A stretch of 64,000 nucleotides of DNA from Paenirhizobium selenitireducens ATCC BAA-1503 (GCF_000518785.1 NZ_JAEG01000001.1:837217-901216); one strand, 5' to 3'. Shown: positions 21,004 through 30,821, numbered from the stretch's first letter. The notes: generated from the letters alone by a model not told the origin. Translations and numbers: made by a program.

Positions 21004-21924
21004 GTGGCAGCCATCGGCCAGATCGTCGAGCAGACCCCCGCCGGGGACGCGCTGACCCGCGCCCGCCAGCGCGCCAGCCTCGTGCCCGACTGCATGGTCG
21101 AGGCCCGCCGCATCGCCAATACGGTGATCGCCGGCTGGCACGGACGGCGCAAGCGCGGCATCGGCGAGAACTTCTGGCAGTTCCGCCCCTATGCCGAAGG
21201 CGAAAGCTTCGCCCGCATCGACTGGCGCCGCTCGGCCCGCGACGACCACACCTATATCCGCGACCGCGAATGGGAGGCCGCCCATACCGTCTGGCTCTGG
21301 GCCGATCTCTCGCCGTCGATGATGTACAAGTCGACGCTCGCCTCCGTTTCCAAGGAAAGCCGTGCGCTGGTGCTGATGCTGGCGCTCGCCGAAATCCTCG
21401 CCCGCTCCGGCGAACGCATCGGCTGCCCGGGCGTGATGGAGCCCGCCTCGGCCCGCAACGCCGCCGAACGGCTGGCGACCGCGATCATTCATACCCCCCT
21501 TTCGGGCGGCCTGCCGGATACGGCGATGATCCGCGGCGCGAGCGACATCGTGCTGATCGGCGATTTTCTCGACGACGCCGACGCGATCATGGAGAAGATC
21601 GCGCCGCTCGCCCGCCGTGGACTGCGCGGCCATGTGGTCGAGATCGCCGATCCGGCCGAGGAAAGCTTCCCCTATACCGGCCGTACCGAATTCACCGATC
21701 CGGAAACCGGCCAGAAGCTCGTCTCCGGCCGCGCCGAGGGGCTGCGCGACGACTATCGCCGCGCCTATCTCGCCCGGCGCGAAAACCTCGGTGAACAGCT
21801 CCGCCGGCTCGGTTGGAGCTTCGTCCACCATTCGACGGACCGCCTCGCCTCCGAGGCACTGGTCGCGGTCCACATGTATCTCTCCGGCACGCCGCCGCTC
21901 ACCGGCCGGAGCACAGCACCATGA
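21004..21924 (+). CDS. DUF58 domain protein (BatB/vWA-associated)
   Basis: 306-aa protein with the DUF58 signature FRPYAEGESFARIDWRRSAR and a vWA-like start WLWADLSPSMM giving a metal-ion site (DxSxS). The GTG at 21004 lies 24 bases after moxR and follows GGGAAGGA. It overlaps the next gene by four bases (ATGA). As in other MoxR-DUF58 pairs it is probably the partner of the upstream ATPase. Confidence 0.9.
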   Translation: MAAIGQIVEQTPAGDALTRARQRASLVPDCMVEARRIANTVIAGWHGRRKRGIGENFWQFRPYAEGESFARIDWRRSARDDHTYIRDREWEAAHTVWLWADLSPSMMYKSTLASVSKESRALVLMLALAEILARSGERIGCPGVMEPASARNAAERLATAIIHTPLSGGLPDTAMIRGASDIVLIGDFLDDADAIMEKIAPLARRGLRGHVVEIADPAEESFPYTGRTEFTDPETGQKLVSGRAEGLRDDYRRAYLARRENLGEQLRRLGWSFVHHSTDRLASEALVAVHMYLSGTPPLTGRSTAP

Positions 21925-24728
21925 ACGCTTTGCCGCTCGCCTTCGCCACCCCCGCCGTGCTGATTGCGCTGGCCGCCCTGCCGCTGATCTGGTGGCTGCT
22001 GAAGCTCACCCCGCCGCGCCCGAAGACCGAAGTCTTCCCGCCGCTGCGCATCCTCGCCGGGGTCTTGAAACGCGACGAGACGCCGTCGAAGAGCCCGTGG
22101 TGGCTGACGCTGCTGCGGATGATGCTCGCCGCCCTGGTAGTCTTCGCGCTGGCCGACCCGGTGCTCAACCCGCGCAACGCCTCGCTTTCGACCGACGGCC
22201 CGCTGGTGCTCGTCGTCGACAATGGCTGGGCGACCGTCGCCGACTGGGACCGCCGCGTCGCGACCGCCGAAGCCCTGATCGGCGATGCAAGCGACCGCGA
22301 CCTGCCGGTTTCGATCGTCTTTACCGCCGATGCCAGCCACGACGCGGTGCCGGCCGGCGCTGCAGCCGCCCTGGAACGACTGCGCGCCGCAAGTCCGAAG
22401 CCGCTGCGCCCCGACCGCGTCCGCGCTCTCGACGCCCTTCGCGCAGCGCTTGATGGCACGAGGCCCGGCACGCTGGCCGTCCTCTCCGATGGCATCGCCG
22501 CCGACGACAAGGAAGACCTGATGGCCGGCCTGGCCGACCTTTCGCCGGCACAACTCCGCCTGGTCGAGGGCGACAACGCCGCCGCAACCGCCATTACCGG
22601 CGCATCGAACGGCGCCGACGCGCTGACCGTCACCTTGTCGCGCCTAGACGGCAGCGCCGCCCGGAGCCTGATCGTCGATGCCCAGGACCGCCAGGGCCGC
22701 GTCATCGCCTCCGGCAATGTTGACTTTACCGCCGGAGCAACCGTGGCCAGCGGCCAGATCGCCGCTCCGTTCGAATTGCGCAACGACTTTGCCCGCCTGT
22801 CGATTGCCGGCCTTGCCACGGCCGGGGCGACGCACCTGCTCGACGACGGTTTCCGCCGCCGCCGCGTCGCGCTGATTTCCGGCGATGCCGGCGACAATTT
22901 CCAGCCGCTCTTGTCGCCGCTCTACTATATCGAGCGGGCGCTGGCGCCCTATGCCGACCTGATCAAGCCCGGCGTCGCCGATCTCGCCGTCTCCGTGCCG
23001 GAAATCCTGGCGCAGAAGCCCTCGGCCATCGTGCTGGCCGACATCGGCCGCCTGCCGGAATCGGTCTACGAGCCGCTGCAGGCCTGGATCGCGGGAGGCG
23101 GCACACTCATCCGTTTTGCCGGACCCCGCCTCGCCGCCGCACCTGTCGGCGATCCGCTGGTGCCGGTCATCCTGCGCCAGGGCGAACGCGAACTCGGCGG
23201 TGCGCTCTCCTGGGCCGAGCCGCAGCCGCTCGCCGATTTTCCGAAATTCGGCCCCTTTGCCGGCATGCCGAGGCCGGACGGCGTGCTGATCAAGCGTCAG
23301 GTGCTGGCCGAGCCGACCCCGGATCTGGCTGAGCGCACCTGGGCGAGCCTTGCCGACGGCACGCCGCTCGTCACCGTCCGCGAAACCGGCGCAGGGCGCA
23401 CCGTGCTATTCCATGTCAGCGCCGAGGCCACCTGGTCCGACCTGCCGATCTCCGGCGAATTCGTCGAAATGCTGCGCCGGGTGGTGCAGATGTCGCGCGC
23501 CGGCACCGCCGCGGCCAATGCCGATCCGGCAGCCAGAGCAACGCTTGCACCCTTCCGCCTGCTCACCGAGCGCGGCGCGCTCACTGCCGAAACCGGCAAT
23601 GCCCGCCCGCTCGATCTCGGCGAAGCGCGCCCGGCCTCCGCGACCTTCGACAACCCGCCCGGGCTCTACGGCACCGAGGACGGCTTTGCCGCACTGAACC
23701 TCCTGCCCGCCGGCGCCGAGCTGAAGCCGCTGAAAGTCGACACCGCGCTTGCCGTGACCCGCGAACCGCTGGCCGGCACCGCCGCCATGCCGCTGAAGCC
23801 GATCCTGCTGTCGCTGGCCTTCGCGCTCCTGATCATCGACAGCCTGGTCGTGCTGTTCATGGGCGGCGCCTTTTCCCGCCTGCCGCGCCGCGCTGCGGCC
23901 GCGTCCGTCGTGGCGCTCGCTTCCGTGCTGCTCTTCGCGCCGGGCGACCGCGCGACGGCTGACGACGCAAAGCCCGGCGACGCGGTGATCCTCGAGCGCC
24001 TCGACAACACCCATCTGGCCTATGTCGTCACCGGCGAGGCCGAGGTCGACCAGCTGTCGGAGAACGGCCTGCGCGGCCTCACCGACTTCCTCACCTACCG
24101 CACGACGCTGGAGCCGGCCCCGCCCGTCGGCCTCGACATCACCAAGGACGAGCTGTCCTTCTACCCGATCATCTTCTGGCCGATCTCGGCAACCGCCCCC
24201 ATGCCGTCTGCCGCCGCCATCAGCCGGATCGACGCCTATATGCGTGCCGGCGGCACCGTGCTGTTCGACACGCGCGACCAGTTCTCCGCGCTTGGCGACG
24301 AAAGCGGCCCGAGCGCCAATGGCGAGCGGCTGCAGGCGATCCTCGCCAATATCGACATCCCGCCGCTGGAGCCGGTGCCCTCCGACCACGTGCTGACGCG
24401 GTCCTTCTATCTGCTGACCAATTTTCCCGGCCGCTACACCGGCAGCCCGCTCTGGGTCGAGGCGCGCCAGGAGGCCAAGACCTCCAACAGCGGCGTCGCC
24501 TCCACCGGCGACGGCGTCTCGCCGATCCTGATCACCGGCAATGACATGCTCGGCGCTTGGGCGATCGACGCGAACGGCGCCTCGGTCCTGCCGACCGTGC
24601 CGCCGGACGAGATGCAGCGCGAAATGTCCTTCCGCTCCGGCGTCAACATCATGATGTACATGCTGACCGGCAACTACAAGGCCGACCAGGTCCATGTGCC
24701 GGCCCTCCTCGAACGGCTGGGGCAGTGA
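21921..24728 (+). CDS. DUF4159 membrane protein with BatA-like N-terminus
   Basis: 935-aa envelope protein. Residues 1-70 have two hydrophobic helices and the PPLRILAGVLKRDETPSKSPWW segment of the BatA N-terminal domain, followed by a vWA-like region (LVLVVDNGWATVADWDRR). A further membrane segment occurs around residues 615-640, and another hydrophobic stretch (VVALASVLLFAPGD) follows. The last ~215 residues are a DUF4159 domain, probably periplasmic, with an FDTRDQFS glutamine-amidotransferase-like core. It overlaps the DUF58 gene, and the next gene follows after one base. Function is unknown. Confidence 0.85.
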   Translation: MNALPLAFATPAVLIALAALPLIWWLLKLTPPRPKTEVFPPLRILAGVLKRDETPSKSPWWLTLLRMMLAALVVFALADPVLNPRNASLSTDGPLVLVVDNGWATVADWDRRVATAEALIGDASDRDLPVSIVFTADASHDAVPAGAAAALERLRAASPKPLRPDRVRALDALRAALDGTRPGTLAVLSDGIAADDKEDLMAGLADLSPAQLRLVEGDNAAATAITGASNGADALTVTLSRLDGSAARSLIVDAQDRQGRVIASGNVDFTAGATVASGQIAAPFELRNDFARLSIAGLATAGATHLLDDGFRRRRVALISGDAGDNFQPLLSPLYYIERALAPYADLIKPGVADLAVSVPEILAQKPSAIVLADIGRLPESVYEPLQAWIAGGGTLIRFAGPRLAAAPVGDPLVPVILRQGERELGGALSWAEPQPLADFPKFGPFAGMPRPDGVLIKRQVLAEPTPDLAERTWASLADGTPLVTVRETGAGRTVLFHVSAEATWSDLPISGEFVEMLRRVVQMSRAGTAAANADPAARATLAPFRLLTERGALTAETGNARPLDLGEARPASATFDNPPGLYGTEDGFAALNLLPAGAELKPLKVDTALAVTREPLAGTAAMPLKPILLSLAFALLIIDSLVVLFMGGAFSRLPRRAAAASVVALASVLLFAPGDRATADDAKPGDAVILERLDNTHLAYVVTGEAEVDQLSENGLRGLTDFLTYRTTLEPAPPVGLDITKDELSFYPIIFWPISATAPMPSAAAISRIDAYMRAGGTVLFDTRDQFSALGDESGPSANGERLQAILANIDIPPLEPVPSDHVLTRSFYLLTNFPGRYTGSPLWVEARQEAKTSNSGVASTGDGVSPILITGNDMLGAWAIDANGASVLPTVPPDEMQREMSFRSGVNIMMYMLTGNYKADQVHVPALLERLGQ

Positions 24729-24729
24729 C

Positions 24730-26799
24730 ATGACACTCCAGTTTGCCCCCTTCGTTCCGTGGTTCGTCCTGCTGGCCCTTGCCGTGCTGGCCCTCATCCT
24801 CGCCACGGCGGGCTTTGCCCGCGGCGTGCGCGGCACCGGCATTCGCCTTATCGCCTCCGCCGCAGTCCTCGCTGCGCTCGCTAATCCGCTTCTGATGCAG
24901 GAGGACCGCGAGGCGCTTTCCACCGTCGTGCCGGTCATCGTCGACCGCAGCCAGAGCCAGGAAACGCCGGAGCGCACCGCCATGACCGATGCGGCGCTCG
25001 AAGGCCTCAAGGACCGGCTATCGCGCTTTACCCGCATCGAGCCGCGCATCGTCGAAGTGCGCGATCCCGCCACCTCCGACGCGCCCTCGACGAGGCTGTT
25101 CGAGGCGCTCGCCTCGGCCATCTCCGACGTGCCCCCGGCGCGCATCGGCGCCGCCGTCTTCATCACCGACGGACAGGTGCACGACGCGCCCGCCGCCGGC
25201 CAGGCGCTCGGCTTCGACGCGCCCGTCCACGGCCTCGTCACCGGCAAGGCCGACGAGTTCGACCGCCGCATCGAGGTGCTGCGCGCGCCGCGCTTCGGCA
25301 TCGTCGACGAGGACCAGGAACTGACCTTGCGCGTCTTCGACGATGGCCGCCGCACCGATACGCCCGCCACCGTCACCGTGCGTTTGAACGGCGAGGAGAT
25401 CGCCACGCTCAACGCCACACCCGGTGTCGAGACGCCCTTCGGTTTCAAGGTGCCGCGCGGCGGCAACAATGTGCTGGAATTCGCCGTCGCCGCCACGCCC
25501 GGCGAGGTCACCGAGGTCAACAACAAGGCGATCCACCTGATCGAGGGCATCCGCGAGAACCTGCGCGTGCTGCTCGTCTCCGGCGAGCCCCATGCCGGCG
25601 AGCGCGCCTGGCGCAACCTCTTGAAATCCGACGCCGCAGTCGACCTGGTGCACTTCACCATTCTGCGCCCGCCGGAAAAGCAGGACGGCACGCCGATCAA
25701 CGAATTGTCGCTGATCGCCTTCCCGACGCGCGAGCTCTTCGTCGAGAAGATCAACGATTTCGACCTGATCATCTTCGACCGCTACCAGCACCGCGGCGTG
25801 CTGCCGATCCTCTATTACGACTACATCGCCGAATACGTGAAGAAGGGCGGCGCCCTGCTGATCGCCGCAGGCCCCGAACATGCCGGCGAGGATTCGATCG
25901 CGATAACCCCGCTCGCCTCCGTGCTTCCCGCCGCCCCGACCGGCAACATGCACGAGGCGGCTTTTTATCCGCGCCTCTCCGACCAGGGCAAGCGCCACCC
26001 CGTCACCCGCGGGCTCGACGGATCGGCCATCGAGCCGCCGCAATGGGGCCGCTGGTTCCGCAGCGTCGACGTCGACCCGCCGCGCGGCGAAACCGTGATG
26101 ACCGCCGCCGACGGCCGTCCGCTTCTGGTGCTCGACCGCGCAGAGGAAGGCCGCGTCGCCATGCTGCTCTCCGACCAGGGTTGGCTCTGGGCCCGCGGCT
26201 TCGAAGGCGGCGGCCCGCATGTCTCGCTCTATCGCCGCATCGCCCACTGGCTGATGAAGGAGCCGGAGCTCGAGGAAGAGGCGCTGAAGGCCCGCGCGAG
26301 CGGCCGCACGCTGGAAGTGACCCGCCAGACGATCGCCGGCGATCCGGGCGCCGCCACCATCCGCACGCCGTCGGGAAAGACCGAGACGCTGGCACTCACC
26401 GAAACCGCCCCCGGCCTCTATCGAGGCGAGAAGCGCATGGACGAGACCGGCCTCTTCACCATCGCCAATGGCGAATTCTCCACCCTCGTCCATGTCGGCG
26501 CGGTCGACGCACCCGAGTTCAAGGCCATGGTCTCGACGCTCGACACGCTGAAACCGATCGCCACCGAGACCCGCGGCAGGATCGCCCGCCTCGACGACGG
26601 CAAGGGGGGCCTGCGCCTCCCCGACATCCTCCCCGTCCGCGGCGACGTCCGCATCGCCGACGACCGCCGCCTGCTTGTGCGCCTGACCGACGAGACGGTG
26701 CTGAAGGGCGTCAATACGCTGCCGCTGTTTGCCGGCTTTGCCGGGCTGGCGGTGCTGCTCTTGGCGATGTCGGCGATGTGGTGGAGGGAGGGAAGGTAG
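24730..26799 (+). CDS. Large membrane protein with amidotransferase-like core, last gene of the MoxR operon
   Basis: 689 aa. An N-terminal pair of helices (residues 8-27 and 37-57) is followed by a vWA-like segment (PVIVDRSQSQE, then GAAVFITDGQVHDAP), an Ig-like/adhesion-like strand region, a class-I-amidotransferase-like fold (LRVLLVSGEPHAG, DLIIFDRYQHRG, ALLIAAGPEHAG), and a C-terminal helix at about 665-683. No catalytic cysteine in a GxCxG context is seen, so the amidotransferase-like domain is probably non-enzymatic. Spacing of one base to the DUF4159 gene shows co-translation. Confidence 0.82.
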   Translation: MTLQFAPFVPWFVLLALAVLALILATAGFARGVRGTGIRLIASAAVLAALANPLLMQEDREALSTVVPVIVDRSQSQETPERTAMTDAALEGLKDRLSRFTRIEPRIVEVRDPATSDAPSTRLFEALASAISDVPPARIGAAVFITDGQVHDAPAAGQALGFDAPVHGLVTGKADEFDRRIEVLRAPRFGIVDEDQELTLRVFDDGRRTDTPATVTVRLNGEEIATLNATPGVETPFGFKVPRGGNNVLEFAVAATPGEVTEVNNKAIHLIEGIRENLRVLLVSGEPHAGERAWRNLLKSDAAVDLVHFTILRPPEKQDGTPINELSLIAFPTRELFVEKINDFDLIIFDRYQHRGVLPILYYDYIAEYVKKGGALLIAAGPEHAGEDSIAITPLASVLPAAPTGNMHEAAFYPRLSDQGKRHPVTRGLDGSAIEPPQWGRWFRSVDVDPPRGETVMTAADGRPLLVLDRAEEGRVAMLLSDQGWLWARGFEGGGPHVSLYRRIAHWLMKEPELEEEALKARASGRTLEVTRQTIAGDPGAATIRTPSGKTETLALTETAPGLYRGEKRMDETGLFTIANGEFSTLVHVGAVDAPEFKAMVSTLDTLKPIATETRGRIARLDDGKGGLRLPDILPVRGDVRIADDRRLLVRLTDETVLKGVNTLPLFAGFAGLAVLLLAMSAMWWREGR

Positions 26800-26870
26800 G
26801 CGCGCGGGGTCTGGCGTGGCTGGAACGTTGAATGCTGGCACAGTGAGCAATTTTGCGCTATTTTACGGCT

Positions 26871-27080
26871 ATGACGAAGGCAGACCTGAAGCAAGAACGG
26901 ACGGGAAAATGGGTGGTGCGCGATTCACATAGCGGCCGCTTCATCGAAGTGCGCGGCGCAAACTCGATGAGTTCATCGCCACTGCCTCTGAAAAAGGACG
27001 TCGACCTTACCAAGCCGATCGCCGCGCAAGCCCTGAAACAAGATTCCAACAATCTGCAGAAGCCAGTGAAGAAGGACTGA
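26871..27080 (+). CDS. Small hypothetical protein, candidate antitoxin for the adjacent VapC
   Basis: 69 aa, highly charged, with GKWVVRDSHSGRFIEVRG near the N-terminus and a Lys/Gln/Asp-rich, probably disordered C-terminus. It ends four bases before a PIN-domain toxin gene, the usual antitoxin position. It does not resemble Phd, MazE or RHH antitoxins, so the assignment rests on position only. Confidence 0.5.
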   Translation: MTKADLKQERTGKWVVRDSHSGRFIEVRGANSMSSSPLPLKKDVDLTKPIAAQALKQDSNNLQKPVKKD

Positions 27081-27083
27081 TCT

Positions 27084-27515
27084 TTGGCCGGCGTGCTGCT
27101 CGATACGCACACGTTCTACTGGCTGATTACGGCCGCAGGTACACTGTCGGAAGAAGCGCTGATCGCAATCGCCAACAACCAGGCTAGCAGCACACTCTAC
27201 GTGTCGCCGATCACGGCTTGGGAATTGTCGATCGCGTCGCGCAAACCTCCACACAGGGACCCGCCAAGCCTCGGCACGAAATCACCGTCCCGATGGTTTT
27301 CAGAAGCTGTGGCGGCAACAAAGGCACGCATCGTTCCGATCCACCAGAGAATTGCCTGCGAAGCAGCCGCAGTGGTGACCGATACGGGCCACAAGGATCC
27401 GGGCGACTGCTATCTGATCGCCACTGCCCGATTGAAGAAACTCGCCGTCGTTACGCGCGATTCTGTCATGCTGAGGATCGCTTCTCCCTCCTATTTGGAC
27501 GTTATCGTTTGCTGA
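27084..27515 (+). CDS. VapC-like PIN-domain ribonuclease toxin
   Basis: 143 aa. The PIN acidic residues are in place: D7 (LLDTH), E47 (AWELS), D105/D108 (HKDPGDCYLIATA) and D126. It should be a Mg-dependent endoribonuclease of the VapC type. The start is TTG, four bases after the small upstream gene, which implies coupled translation. Confidence 0.82.
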   Translation: MAGVLLDTHTFYWLITAAGTLSEEALIAIANNQASSTLYVSPITAWELSIASRKPPHRDPPSLGTKSPSRWFSEAVAATKARIVPIHQRIACEAAAVVTDTGHKDPGDCYLIATARLKKLAVVTRDSVMLRIASPSYLDVIVC

Positions 27516-27584
27516 ATACCGTTCCCAACGACGCCAACACTCAAGCGGAAAGCCGCTCTCGCACCGACTGAAGGAGTGATGTTG

Positions 27585-27902
27585 ATGAAAGACCGCAGCC
27601 ATGACGATGCGATGGCGGATCTCTTCCGAGATGATCCGCAGATGGCGGCTGCCACGCTCGACGCGATCCTGGCAGACGGCGATCAGGGTGAGTTGCTGGT
27701 GACGCTTCGCCAGATGACCAAGGCCTTCGGCGGCCTGCCCGCCGTCGCGAAGTCGGCAGAACTGAACCCGACGCAACTCTACCGGATCCTCTCGGAAACA
27801 GGGAATCCGGAACTACGCAACCTGAGCGCCCTGCTTCGCAGCATGGGCATGCGCTTGTCCGTGCAACCGCTCGACAAGGTCACCTCGCACACTGCGTCCT
27901 AG
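27585..27902 (+). CDS. HigA-like helix-turn-helix antitoxin, apparently without its toxin
   Basis: 105 aa. The C-terminal half has the HTH of the addiction-module antidote family (GGLPAVAKSAELNPTQLYRIL, then SETGNPELRNLSALLRSMGM). Several start codons are clustered; the ATG at 27585 was chosen because AAGGAG lies eight bases upstream. The cognate HigB/ParE-like toxin normally precedes such a gene, but only 69 bases separate it from vapC and no toxin is visible there. It may be an orphan, or a second regulator of the vapC pair. Confidence 0.75.
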   Translation: MKDRSHDDAMADLFRDDPQMAAATLDAILADGDQGELLVTLRQMTKAFGGLPAVAKSAELNPTQLYRILSETGNPELRNLSALLRSMGMRLSVQPLDKVTSHTAS

Positions 27903-28471
27903 GCAGAAAACTGGCTGAGCCACGAGCGGGTCAGAATCGCATCTGCACGGTTCGGCGCCCATCCATGCCCCGCTTCAAGCGCATGATGTGTCACTATCGA
28001 GCCGGCATCTGAAAGCTGCATGGCCAGCCGGAGCGCAGCGCATGGCTTCCGTCGGTCATCGTTCTTGCCAGACAGGATGAGAACGGGCATCGCAGCCATC
28101 GTGGGGAACACGAAATCATCCGCAAGTGGCTCCGGGCGTAGCAATACAGCACCGGCGAACCGTTCAGGTGCGATCGACAGCAGGGCCGAGATAAATATGG
28201 CCCCGCTGGAATAGCCAAGCGCCACCAAGCTTCCGCCCATTGCTCCCAGGTCACCCGTCGGGGACAGCGTTTCTCTGGCAAGCGCAACGACCGCACTTGT
28301 ATCAATACTGCGGTCAGGACGGCGCGTGGTGAATGTGAATCCTTCTCCGGAGGCTATCGGCCCCGTCGGCGCCAGATGCGGCCAGTTTGGCGCAACCTCA
28401 TGAGCGAATGCAGACAAGGCAGTCTCATCCTGGGCTGAACCATGAAAGGTAACAAGTCTCAAGGTCGCCAC
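27899..28471 (-). CDS. Alpha/beta hydrolase, phospholipase/carboxylesterase type
   Basis: 190-aa serine esterase with GYSSGA as nucleophile elbow, an aspartate in LSGKNDDRR and the histidine in EAGHGW. The size and order match the small carboxylesterase/phospholipase family. The start is a GTG without a strong ribosome site. It converges on, and overlaps by four bases, the HigA-like gene. Confidence 0.8.
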   Translation of the reverse strand: MATLRLVTFHGSAQDETALSAFAHEVAPNWPHLAPTGPIASGEGFTFTTRRPDRSIDTSAVVALARETLSPTGDLGAMGGSLVALGYSSGAIFISALLSIAPERFAGAVLLRPEPLADDFVFPTMAAMPVLILSGKNDDRRKPCAALRLAMQLSDAGSIVTHHALEAGHGWAPNRADAILTRSWLSQFSA

Positions 28472-28596
28472 TCCATCGACACGGGCTCGAACCCAGCTAG
28501 CAGAGTTGACTCAGGCCGACAATGTTCGGCAATCTGCCGTTGATCGTGCCGCCAGCCCCCATCGACACCGGCCCCATTTCCCCCTAACCTCACCCC

Positions 28597-29016
28597 ATGA
28601 GCCTCCCCCTCCCCCTCTCCGACACCGTCCCCGACGACGCCCGCGAAACCATCCTCGCCGGGATCAAGGCGCACAACAATGCCCTGCTCGGGCCGACCGA
28701 CCGGCGCGACCTGTTCATTCCGTTGACCAATGCCGAAGGACAGACCGAGGGCGGCCTTGCCGGTTATACCGGGCGCGGCTGGCTTTATGTGGAAATGCTG
28801 TTCGTGCCGGAGCACCGGCGCGGCCAGGGGCTGGCCGGCGCGCTGCGGCAAAGGGCGGAGAACGAGGCGAAGGTCCGCGGCTGCAAGGGCGCCTATATCG
28901 ACACGATCAATCCCGACGCCCGCCGCGTCTATGAGCGGCAGGGCTATTCGGTCTGCGGCACGCTCGACAATTTCACCGGCGACTTTGCGATCACCTGGCT
29001 CAGCAAGCTCTTCTGA
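28597..29016 (+). CDS. GNAT-family N-acetyltransferase
   Basis: 139 aa. The acetyl-CoA-binding motif A is VEMLFVPEHRRGQGLAGALRQ, and motif B is YERQGYSVCG. The acceptor substrate is unknown. It overlaps the convergent acetyltransferase gene by 17 bases at their 3' ends. Confidence 0.85.
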   Translation: MSLPLPLSDTVPDDARETILAGIKAHNNALLGPTDRRDLFIPLTNAEGQTEGGLAGYTGRGWLYVEMLFVPEHRRGQGLAGALRQRAENEAKVRGCKGAYIDTINPDARRVYERQGYSVCGTLDNFTGDFAITWLSKLF

Positions 29017-29548
29017 GCGCCTCGGCGGCGGCCTCGGCCGTGTCGTCCATTGGCCGCCAGGCGATCAGGCCGTTCAGCCGTTCATGCACGTCCGCGCCGA
29101 GCGGCACGACCAACACCCGTGCCGGATCGACCGGACCCGGAAAATCCAGCGCCTTGTACGCCACCTTCTCGAAGCCGAGCGGCATGTAATACGGTGGATC
29201 GCCGATCAGGATAACGGCTTCGGAGCCGGCGCGGCGCGCCGCCTCGATGGCGATGCGCACCAGTTCCCGGCCGATCCCCCGGTTCTTGTGCGAGGGACGG
29301 ACGGCGAGCGGCCCGAGCAGATGGCCCTTGACCGTTCCGGCAATCACCGGCGTCATACGCACCGAGGCGATCGTCTCGCCGTCGTCGGCGCAGATGAAGG
29401 ACAGGTGCCGGTCATGCGGCCCCTGCTCGCGGATGCGGGCAGCCGCGCGGGTATGCCGGCCGGGGCCAAAAGCTTCTTCGTTGATGTGTTCGATGACAGC
29501 GTCATGCGACGCATCCTCGGTGAAGTAGACAAGGTCGTGATTTTTCAT
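29000..29548 (-). CDS. GNAT-family N-acetyltransferase (YhbS-like)
   Basis: 182 aa with LLGPLAVRPSHKNRGIGREL as acetyl-CoA site and IGDPPYYMPLGFEKV, the signature of the YhbS-type group. The N-terminal VIEHINEEAFGPGRHTRAA also fits that group. Substrate is unknown. The ATG at 29548 is the first good start; upstream codons give an unlikely extension. Confidence 0.85.
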   Translation of the reverse strand: MKNHDLVYFTEDASHDAVIEHINEEAFGPGRHTRAAARIREQGPHDRHLSFICADDGETIASVRMTPVIAGTVKGHLLGPLAVRPSHKNRGIGRELVRIAIEAARRAGSEAVILIGDPPYYMPLGFEKVAYKALDFPGPVDPARVLVVPLGADVHERLNGLIAWRPMDDTAEAAAEALRRAC

Positions 29549-29807
29549 GGATGAGCGGACCGTAAGGACAGACGGAGATATGGGTTCTCGTTGACGCCGC
29601 AAGGGCGTTCGGGAAGCATCAGCGTCGTCGCAGGGTCCGTGGTGCGGTCATGGAAAAAGGGTCATCCGTTTTTGCGAAATCCCGGATAGCAGCAAATTTT
29701 GCAGCCGTCCAATGGAAAAACGCAGTGTTCACCCCTTGGCATCTCCCAATATGCGCGGCGAGGCGTATCTATGGGGCAGGACATGAACAACTGACAGGAG
29801 AGCGCCG

Positions 29808-30821
29808 ATGGGCATGCTCGTTGACGGCGTCTGGCACGACGTCTGGTATGACACGAAATCCACCGCCGGCCATTTCGAGCGCTCCAAGGCGCAGTTCCGC
29901 AATTGGGTGACTGCCGACGGCTCGGCCGGCCCGACGGGCAGCGCCGGCTTCAAGGCCGAGGCCGGGCGCTACCATCTCTATGTGTCGCTCGCCTGTCCCT
30001 GGGCCCACCGCACCCTGATCTTCCGCAAGCTGAAGGGCCTCGAAGGCCTGATCTCGCTGTCGATCGTCGATCCGCTGATGCTGGAGAACGGCTGGGAATT
30101 CCACGATCGCGACGGCGCCACCGTCGACCATCTGTTCGGCTCGGATTTCCTCTACCAGATCTACCTGAAGGCCGATCCGGCCTATTCCGGCCGTGTCACC
30201 GTGCCGGTGCTGTGGGACAAGCAGACCGGAACGATCGTCTCCAACGAATCGGCCGACATCATCCGCATGTTCAACACCGCCTTCAACGGCCTGACGGGTT
30301 CGCAGACCGACTACTGCCCTGACGACCTCCGCGGCGACATCGACGCGCTCAACGCCCGCATCTATGACGCCGTCAACAACGGCGTCTACAAGGCCGGCTT
30401 CGCCACGACTCAAGCCGCTTATGAGAGCGCCGTCATCCCGCTCTTTGCCATGCTGGACGAACTGGAAGAGCGCCTCGCCACCGGCCGCTACCTGTTCGGC
30501 GCGCGCCTGACCGAATCCGACTGGCGGCTGTTCACCACGCTGGTGCGCTTCGATCCGGTCTATGTCGGCCATTTCAAGTGCAATATCCGCCGGATCGTCG
30601 ACTATCCGAACCTCTCGGCCTATGTCCGCGACCTCTACCAGACGCCGGGCGTCGCCGAAACGGTCGACATCCGCCACATCAAGCACCACTATTACCGCAG
30701 CCACAAGACGATCAATCCGACCGGCGTCGTGCCCGTCGGCCCTGCCCTCGACCTCGATCGCCCGCACGGGCGGGACGCGCTGGCGGAGACGCCGGAACTC
30801 ACCAGATATCGGCGGGGCTGA
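29808..30821 (+). CDS. Glutathionyl-hydroquinone reductase (Xi-class glutathione transferase)
   Basis: Reduces glutathionyl-hydroquinones to hydroquinones. The catalytic C63 lies in ACPWAHR, the Xi-class motif; an N-terminal thioredoxin-like domain and an all-helical C-terminal domain follow (LFGARLTESDWRLFTTLVRF; PGVAETVDIRHIKHHYYRSH). Length of 337 aa fits the YqjG family. AGGAGAG precedes the ATG. Confidence 0.93.
   Translation: MGMLVDGVWHDVWYDTKSTAGHFERSKAQFRNWVTADGSAGPTGSAGFKAEAGRYHLYVSLACPWAHRTLIFRKLKGLEGLISLSIVDPLMLENGWEFHDRDGATVDHLFGSDFLYQIYLKADPAYSGRVTVPVLWDKQTGTIVSNESADIIRMFNTAFNGLTGSQTDYCPDDLRGDIDALNARIYDAVNNGVYKAGFATTQAAYESAVIPLFAMLDELEERLATGRYLFGARLTESDWRLFTTLVRFDPVYVGHFKCNIRRIVDYPNLSAYVRDLYQTPGVAETVDIRHIKHHYYRSHKTINPTGVVPVGPALDLDRPHGRDALAETPELTRYRRG

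Noticed and set aside
28472..28560. tRNA-like GGCTCGAACCCAGC
   Set aside because: It looks like a T-arm fragment but no acceptor, D or anticodon arms can be folded around it.
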